From Amphiura filiformis (Eukaryota > Echinodermata > Ophiuroidea > Amphilepidida > Amphiuridae), in assembly GCF_039555335.1 (NCBI RefSeq), contig NC_092628.1, forward strand, positions 37,098,965 through 37,162,964: a stretch of 64,000 nucleotides of DNA. The letters run 5' to 3'. The notes beneath the pieces were generated by a model, which was not told the origin of the DNA, ran no database searches, and saw nothing but the letters and a program-made list of their open reading frames with translations. Positions 58,262 through 64,000 of this stretch are shown here, piece by piece; positions within the stretch are counted from its first letter, which is position 1; each line of letters starts with the position of its first letter. The position numbers and the translations under genes were made by a program.

Positions 58262-59012
58262 AAAATATGACTGAAGTACCATGGCAAAAATGACTCTAAG
58301 ACGGAGTTACTTCATGTCAAATCGCGGTTTGCCAAGAACGTTTCTAGGGTAGACATCAACATTGGCGACACTATAGTATCTCCTTCAGAGGTAGTTCGCG
58401 ATCTTGGAGTCCTACTTGATAGTTCTCTTTCTACATTGTATGAGCAGTCACATTAACAGCGTGTGTAGAAGCGCATCCTTTGCCATCAGGAAAATAGGCA
58501 AAATTCGTCGCTACCTTGATCAAGCAAGCGCCGAGAAACTGGTTCACACGTTCATCTTGTCCCGGATGGACAACTGCAACAGCCTTCTCTTTGGACTTCC
58601 CAATAAAGAACTTAATAAGCTGCAACGCATTCAGAACATGGCGGCTAGAGTAATCACATTGAGTAGGAAGCATGACCACATCACCCCTGTCATGCGCAAG
58701 CTACACTGGCTGCCAATTCATGCTAGAATTATTTTCAAACTTCTGCTTCTGACTTGTAAAGCCCTGAACGGTCAGGCACCCATGTATATCTCGGAGCTAA
58801 TTTCGGAGTATCAACCTAATCGAACTTTGTGTTCTTCGTCACTTCATCTCCTCCAAGAAGCTCCTGGTAGAACTGTCACTTACGGAAGAGGATTTACGGC
58901 CGCTGCGCCAAAGCTATGGAATTTGCTTCCTCTCCTACTCAGGACTCCACAATCTGCATCTCAGTTTAAATCTCGTTTAAAGACTCATATTTTTAAAACT
59001 GTGTATCGCTAA
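58262..59012 (+). pseudogene. LINE reverse transcriptase C-terminal fragment
   Basis: NDSKTELLHVKSRF, GDTIVSPSEVVRDLGVLLDS and then, after a one-base frameshift near 58430, HINSVCRSASFAIRKIGKIR, SRMDNCNSLLFGLPNKELNK and APKLWNLLPL to stop at 59010-59012. This is the thumb/C-terminal end of a CR1/Jockey-type ORF2. The LINE 3' UTR resumes at about 60096 and ends in (TTA)n at about 60375 after an inserted inverted-repeat element. Confidence 0.85.
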
Positions 59013-60100
59013 TTCTACAAAATCCGGTGCCAATCCACTATAAAAATTGAAAAAATAAAAGTTGTTCAAAAATACCTGCTTTTTTGTTTATTAAGAGTAA
59101 ATGTATCACTAATTTCAGATGTAAAAAATTGCCAACACCACTTGCATATTTTTCTTTCAGGAAGTCATGATGTATTTTAACACTATAACTCAATGTAATG
59201 TGAGCTACGTTACCGACTACAAAATGGGCTGGTTTTACTCAATCTAAGGTCATAAAAAGCAATCTAAAGATCACTTGAGTGAAATGTAAAACAGATTTCA
59301 CCATTTCACAGAAGTTTTGAAGATGCGTAAATGAGTGTGTAACGTAGCTCACAGTAACGTAGTTCACTGGTTTTTAATGTTTTTAATGTGATTTGCGAAC
59401 ATTAGAATGTGATGTCGGTTCATTCTAATATAAATGGGGTTCGACCACTGCTAGCTTTCACATATTATTAGGAAGTACATCTAATACAAGTGCATACTAT
59501 AGAATCCTGGTAACGTAGCTCACCATTCTTAACATGGTCGGTCGAAATTTCAATGTTTACAACTTTTCTATGCCAAAATGCTACAGCATCACGATTTTTA
59601 CTGTGATTTTAAAACCTATGAGTGTTTTCTTTCAAAAACCGCAAAAATACATTGATACCTCTGTTTTACTTCTTTCCAATAACGTGTGTTAAAAAGGGGT
59701 AACGTAGCTCACAGCGTTTTGGTGGAAAGTGCAATTTATTTTAGAATTACACAAAGCCGATTTAATCACTAAAAAATAATGCTGATAAACAAAATGATGG
59801 TGCCTTATCTAATTAAAAAACAACAAATATGTAAAGAAATCGCATTTATTCAAAGAAAATATTCAGGGTTATATGTGACACTTGAGCAGTGGAACCGCAT
59901 TTTTAGCGATTTTTGAGCCTTTGCAAGGTAAAATCAGGCTGAAGAAAGCATTTAAAGTATGGAAAACTATATATGTCNNNNNNNNNNNNNNNNNNNNNNN
60001 NNNNNNNAAAAAAATAATTGATGCCCTAAATGCTTGACAAAGTGTTTGTGGACCAAAGAAAGGAAAAAAGGCTATTGGCACCGGATTTTGTAGAATGAGC
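59000..60100. mobile_element. 1.1-kb inverted-repeat element inserted in the LINE 3' region
   Basis: GCTAATTCTACAAAATCCGG+TGCCAAT at about 59009 is the complement of ATTGGCACCGGATTTTGTAG+AATGAGC at about 60074, giving arms of about 30 bp. Inside, the word GTAACGTAGCTCAC occurs at 59339, 59354 (one change), 59510 and 59699, and its complement at 59200. An N gap (59978-60007) lies near the right arm. No coding frame. Confidence 0.65.
59978..60007. other. Assembly gap
   Basis: 30 N followed by an A run, as at the other gap. Confidence 0.95.
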
Positions 60101-60375
60101 GGTATAATTAATCATGTTTTTAATGTTTCACATGCATTCGAATTTCGCCGCCTTGTATTATAGTATCGGTGGTTGTTTTTAGTATTTTCTTGCGTTTACT
60201 GTAGATTGTATTTGCTTTAATATGTACTTTTTAGCCAGGTTTCTTTTGTAATTTCTTTAAGTGTTTTATCGTATGCCTGTTTTTATCTTTTTACTTAAAG
60301 TAGCCTGCTTTAAAGCGCACAGATGCCTTTGCTTGATGCGCTATATAAGTCTGTGTTATTATTGTTATTATTATT
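60096..60375 (+). mobile_element. 3' UTR and tail of the LINE
   Basis: AAAGCGCACAGATGCC...GATGCGCTATATAAGTCTGT followed by TTATTATTGTTATTATTATT is a typical CR1/L2-type 3' end and fits as the tail of the reverse transcriptase fragment at 58262-59012. Confidence 0.65.
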
Positions 60376-60379
60376 AAAT

Positions 60380-61960
60380 TATAATTTTCATTGGTTGCTG
60401 TAATTTTCAGCCTCTATCATTTGTGATAGAGAATGTTTTCAATTATCAGTACATCTTTATTACGTTTAAAGGAAATGAACGGAAAATACATTAAAAAAAT
60501 TAAATAGAAATGATCAACAATCATCACTTCTCTAAAAAATCATAAAAATTTCTTCTTTAGAAATTTATATATTAACAAAAAAGGCAGATTTTGTGGGAAA
60601 TTTTTACAACACTTGATTTCTTTCTTGTATTATCCACATGTGGTATCCCATCCAAGCAACAGGTCCTTAATACATACGCGTTACCAGTTCCTATAATTGG
60701 AACTAACACCTCCTCAAACGTTCGAAATTTGTAGTTACTACAACTGACGCATTACATACTTTTCAACAAATTCTCTACAGAAACATTCGAAATATTTCCA
60801 ATTCTTGAGTGTAAATTGGTCGACCGTGAGCGGTCTCACACATCACATCAAAGGCTACTGCAACTGGATGTCTATTACCGGTACTTGGGAATAAAGGACT
60901 AGATAGGTGCAACCGGATTACAGGATTAGCTCATGTATACAATTCTGTTAACCCTTCTCTTCTGGAAAAACTGTGATGCTACTTGAAAATCAATCTAAAA
61001 GTTGTTTTGTTTTACAGTTTTGTTTACTTTTTATGGCATAATGAAATAAATATTGCGAGCTAGCAATCTCGCCCAGGATGCCTAGCGTTATGCCAAGTTG
61101 ATCGCACACACCGGCGTGTTATTTTCATTTTGGTGCGGACTGCGGATGACTCGAATGCTGGACCCAATCGAATACATGGGAATGGCAATACTGACACAAG
61201 GCACAGCGTCAACACCCTAGATGTTATAAATATTTTTTCATACAGGTCCATACTCCGTTGGTGAAATCAATATTCTATTATTGACATAGATAAAGAAAGT
61301 TTACATGTATGCATTGTGATATACACGTGTGATCGAATATTATAATACTTGTAAGCACCTGGATTTTAGGTGAATGGGCTAAATGTGTTCCTTTATATAA
61401 AATTTTGTAATTCTCAAAATTAAATATATCACAATTTTAACTTACGATTTAAAAATCGTTACGCCAAAAATGCAGTAAAAATGTATCCAGAGCAAACAGC
61501 AATGGCCGCTAATATAGTGTATTTAATTTCAAGTTAGTGTATTTAAAAATAAAACCTGGGTTTACCTGAAAACAATAGCAACACCATATGGGATACTAGA
61601 GCATGCGCAAATCGTATATAACGTGTAGAAAAGAACTTGGCAGTATCTCATATGATAGTCGTACTATGCTTAGCCTGAGTTGCTCGGCCTATCTCAAACA
61701 AAATCGCCATGCGTACATGTAGCTATTGAAAAACGAGAGGATTCGCCATACTATCACGGCAATTTTTGACACGAAGATATAGGGATGATGACGCTGTGCA
61801 AGGGTTAACCCTATATAGCTAGGACCTTGCAAAAGATTATATCATCATGATCATACAATGTATATCATGCTATACATAATCTGAACTGTATATATCTGAT
61901 CCATGTCACTGACATGACATGCTGATATTTTGATTGACATGCCATTCATCATTTCATGAT
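60380..61960. other. No gene recognised
   Basis: AT-rich intergenic sequence with short open frames only. Confidence 0.45.
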
Positions 61961-62381
61961 TAAGGGCTGTGCAATAATTATGAGCCCCCTGGTGGGGGGG
62001 GGGGGTAAAATTTCCAAACAGCTCACCAAAAATTGCTTGCCCCCCCTCAGCCCGCCAAATCGCTCCCCCCTTCTCGGCCGGCCAAAAAATCGCTTCCCCC
62101 ACCACCCCGCACATGCCAAATTTTTTGGATCCCAATTTGCAACCTTAAAAATGGTCTATATACATGTTATGAAAGAGCGAGAAGGAAAATTTGCATAATA
62201 AGCATTTCCGTACGGTTTTCCCTGATATGTTTCAAGCCTTTTAGAGCGCTTTTATTTAAAAGGCGCCCAAGATTGAATGTGTGCCAAAATCACTTGCCCC
62301 CCCCTCTCGGCTTGCCAAAATTGCTTGCTCCCCTTTCGCTCGCCAAAATGTCTTGCCCCCCATTATTGCACAGCCCTTTTA
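61961..62381. mobile_element. Inverted-repeat element rich in G and C homopolymers
   Basis: The ends TAAGGGCTGTGCAATAATTA and ATTATTGCACAGCCCTTTTA are inverted repeats. Next to them lie GGGGGGGGGGGG and CCCCCC runs. The interior repeats GCCAAA(A)T(C/T)GCTTGCCCCCC-type words on both sides of a more ordinary centre. No protein seen. Confidence 0.75.
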
Positions 62382-62749
62382 TGCTTACATCTAGCCCGAA
62401 ACATCATGGCCCTGTTCCTTCCTCACTAGGGCCATGAGTGCCATACGTACGTAAAAACGGGGCACTGTGAATTCACATCGCTGTGATGACGTCACACTGA
62501 CGGCATCTATTTATAGGAAGAATTCAAAACACGGCACGATAACAGTCACAAGTCTGGTCTTTTACATCCTCAAATGTGCTCACAATTTACTTAACATGCA
62601 CCAAATAGGTTTTCTTTAAGTCTCATCTTCATGTGAGGAATGATAGGAAGTGGTATTTATGAGAAAAAGTGGTATTTTATGTGTACCCTGGACCAGCTAT
62701 GCTCAGGAGTCTCGGAGGTGTGAGTACCTCGGGCTAGCCTAGCTTACGC

Positions 62750-63105
62750 GCTTTGTTATGAATGACCACAAAAGAACTAGTAGTGTCACTAACATGCTGA
62801 AGGAGCTGGATTGGTGTTCTCTTAAAGATCGTAGAACAGCCAATAGGTTAACCATCCTCCACAAGGCTAGAGAGGGTCTCCTGCCCCTACCGGTCGACGC
62901 CCTCCTTCTGCCGGTCCAACGTCCTTCTAGGCACTCCCATCAGAACTCATATCAAATTATAACAGCAAATAAGGACTGCTACAAGTACTGTTCTGGCCAA
63001 GGACAGTACAAGACTGGAACAAACTACCCTACCACATCACCACGATACAAGACTCAAAAGAATTCAAGAATCAAGCAACCAACCACCTAAAGCAACTACA
63101 ATAAA
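62750..63105 (+). pseudogene. LINE reverse transcriptase C-terminal tail, frameshifted
   Basis: LKELDWCSLKDRRTANRLTI, LHKAREGLLPLP and RPSRHSHQNSYQI resemble the extreme C-terminal end of a Jockey/CR1-type ORF2. After a frameshift near 62990 another frame gives RTVQDWNKLPYHIT and FKNQATNHL, the usual closing motif. This is a separate family from the LINE at 58 kb. Confidence 0.7.
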
Positions 63106-63722
63106 TAGCATTCCGCATGTGCACAACCATTTCCTGTTCGTCTGGCTTCACCTGAAGCGTTGAGCAGTATTGCTACAGATACAGATTACATCATTAAGTA
63201 TCAATCCCGGGATATCAATATCATTTGATTTGTCAACATGTTGGCGTTTCTTTACTTTAGGGTTTTTTATTCTTACATGTTATAGCTGCCTTGTCATGCT
63301 TGTGGAAGTACAGTGTTAACCCTAACCCTAACCCACAATATGCAATTTCATCATGACATGCTGCAACTGCATCATCACTGATCATTGTGCATGCATGCAT
63401 GTTTGACAAATGCATGAATGGTTGGCATGATTAAAATTGCATAATATATTGTGCACATTGCACGATACGTAATCCCATAAAAACAAGAGCTCAAGCATAT
63501 CATGCAAAAATAACATGAGAGATAAACCTTACTTAAAACCTGGCAAAATACGGAAAAACTAGGAAGTCTTGACTCCCAATTTCGCCCATCGAATCATCAT
63601 CAGCCAGCCGGCGATATTAACCTTTGACACTGTCACCGACTAGCGACTGTACATCACTGAAGTCTATTTAACAACCAGAAGCCTATGCTTTCGATATACG
63701 GCGTAACCGGAAGTACTGCATA

Positions 63723-63797
63723 AAGTTCCACAAATAATGTTAATGAGTTCCACAAATAATGTTAATTAGATAAAGTTCCACAAATAATGTTAATGAG
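63723..63797. repeat. Three direct copies of AGTTCCACAAATAATGTTAA
   Basis: The 20-23 bp word occurs three times with spacers TGAGTT-less, TTAGATAA and TGAGG. Short local tandem duplication; no function evident. Confidence 0.8.
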
Positions 63798-64000
63798 GAA
63801 CGCTAATATGGGCATGATCGCCCGGATGTACGATCCTTATATGGGCATGTTAATTAATATTCATGATTTATACTGCAATAAAAGTGCAGTACGTAGCCTG
63901 GATCTTGCCTAGTCACCTAAATCTTTATAACGTGTCCGAATACTAAATATATCTCAAATTTGGGGACTTGGGAAAGATCCATGTTTTTGCGTGTATTTCG

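Overview
The window is eukaryotic, intron-rich and repeat-dense. It probably comes from an invertebrate deuterostome such as an echinoderm or hemichordate. That placement is an inference from the AGGCCTA-rich intergenic sequence, the short phase-1 exons and the TSP1/Ig gene repertoire; no marker here fixes the species.

Two protein-coding genes can be rebuilt, and they face each other. On the + strand, about 10399..43159, is an 18-exon model for a secreted-then-anchored type I membrane protein: signal peptide, six thrombospondin type-1 repeats, two Ig-like domains, one transmembrane helix and a tyrosine/asparagine-rich tail. The chosen splice sites sum to 2109 nt (702 aa plus stop) and keep frame throughout, and nearly all introns are phase 1. 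The model includes two possible 9-nt microexons and one 15-nt microexon. The last exon has a reading-frame ambiguity that decides between a 68-residue tail and an 8-residue tail. On the - strand, 57267..51346, is a complete three-exon mitochondrial carrier gene, SLC25A44-like (311 aa).

The remainder is mostly repeats. 1-10 kb holds AT-rich palindromic tandem repeats, a TTAA-flanked MITE family (three copies, one nested in a fold-back element) and a SINE. 12-25 kb holds several long fold-back elements lying in TSP1-gene introns, two tRNA-headed SINEs and a GCTATCTCTAAGGTTC minisatellite. 26-29 kb holds a dead LINE interrupted by a second TTAA MITE. 30.5-37.5 kb is a 7-kb array of a roughly 31-bp unit inside the intron before the first Ig exon, containing a LINE insertion, a duplicated block of about 1.15 kb and an assembly gap. 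43-51 kb is the convergent 3' intergenic region. 52.3-54.8 kb is a fold-back element of about 2.5 kb inside an SLC25A44 intron. 58-63.5 kb holds LINE remnants, a terminal-inverted-repeat element carrying a recurring GTAACGTAGCTCAC motif, and a G/C-homopolymer-rich inverted-repeat element.

No CRISPR arrays, operons, rRNA genes or convincing functional tRNA genes were seen, as expected for an animal nuclear genome. All exon boundaries come from reading splice consensus and frame by eye, without transcript data.
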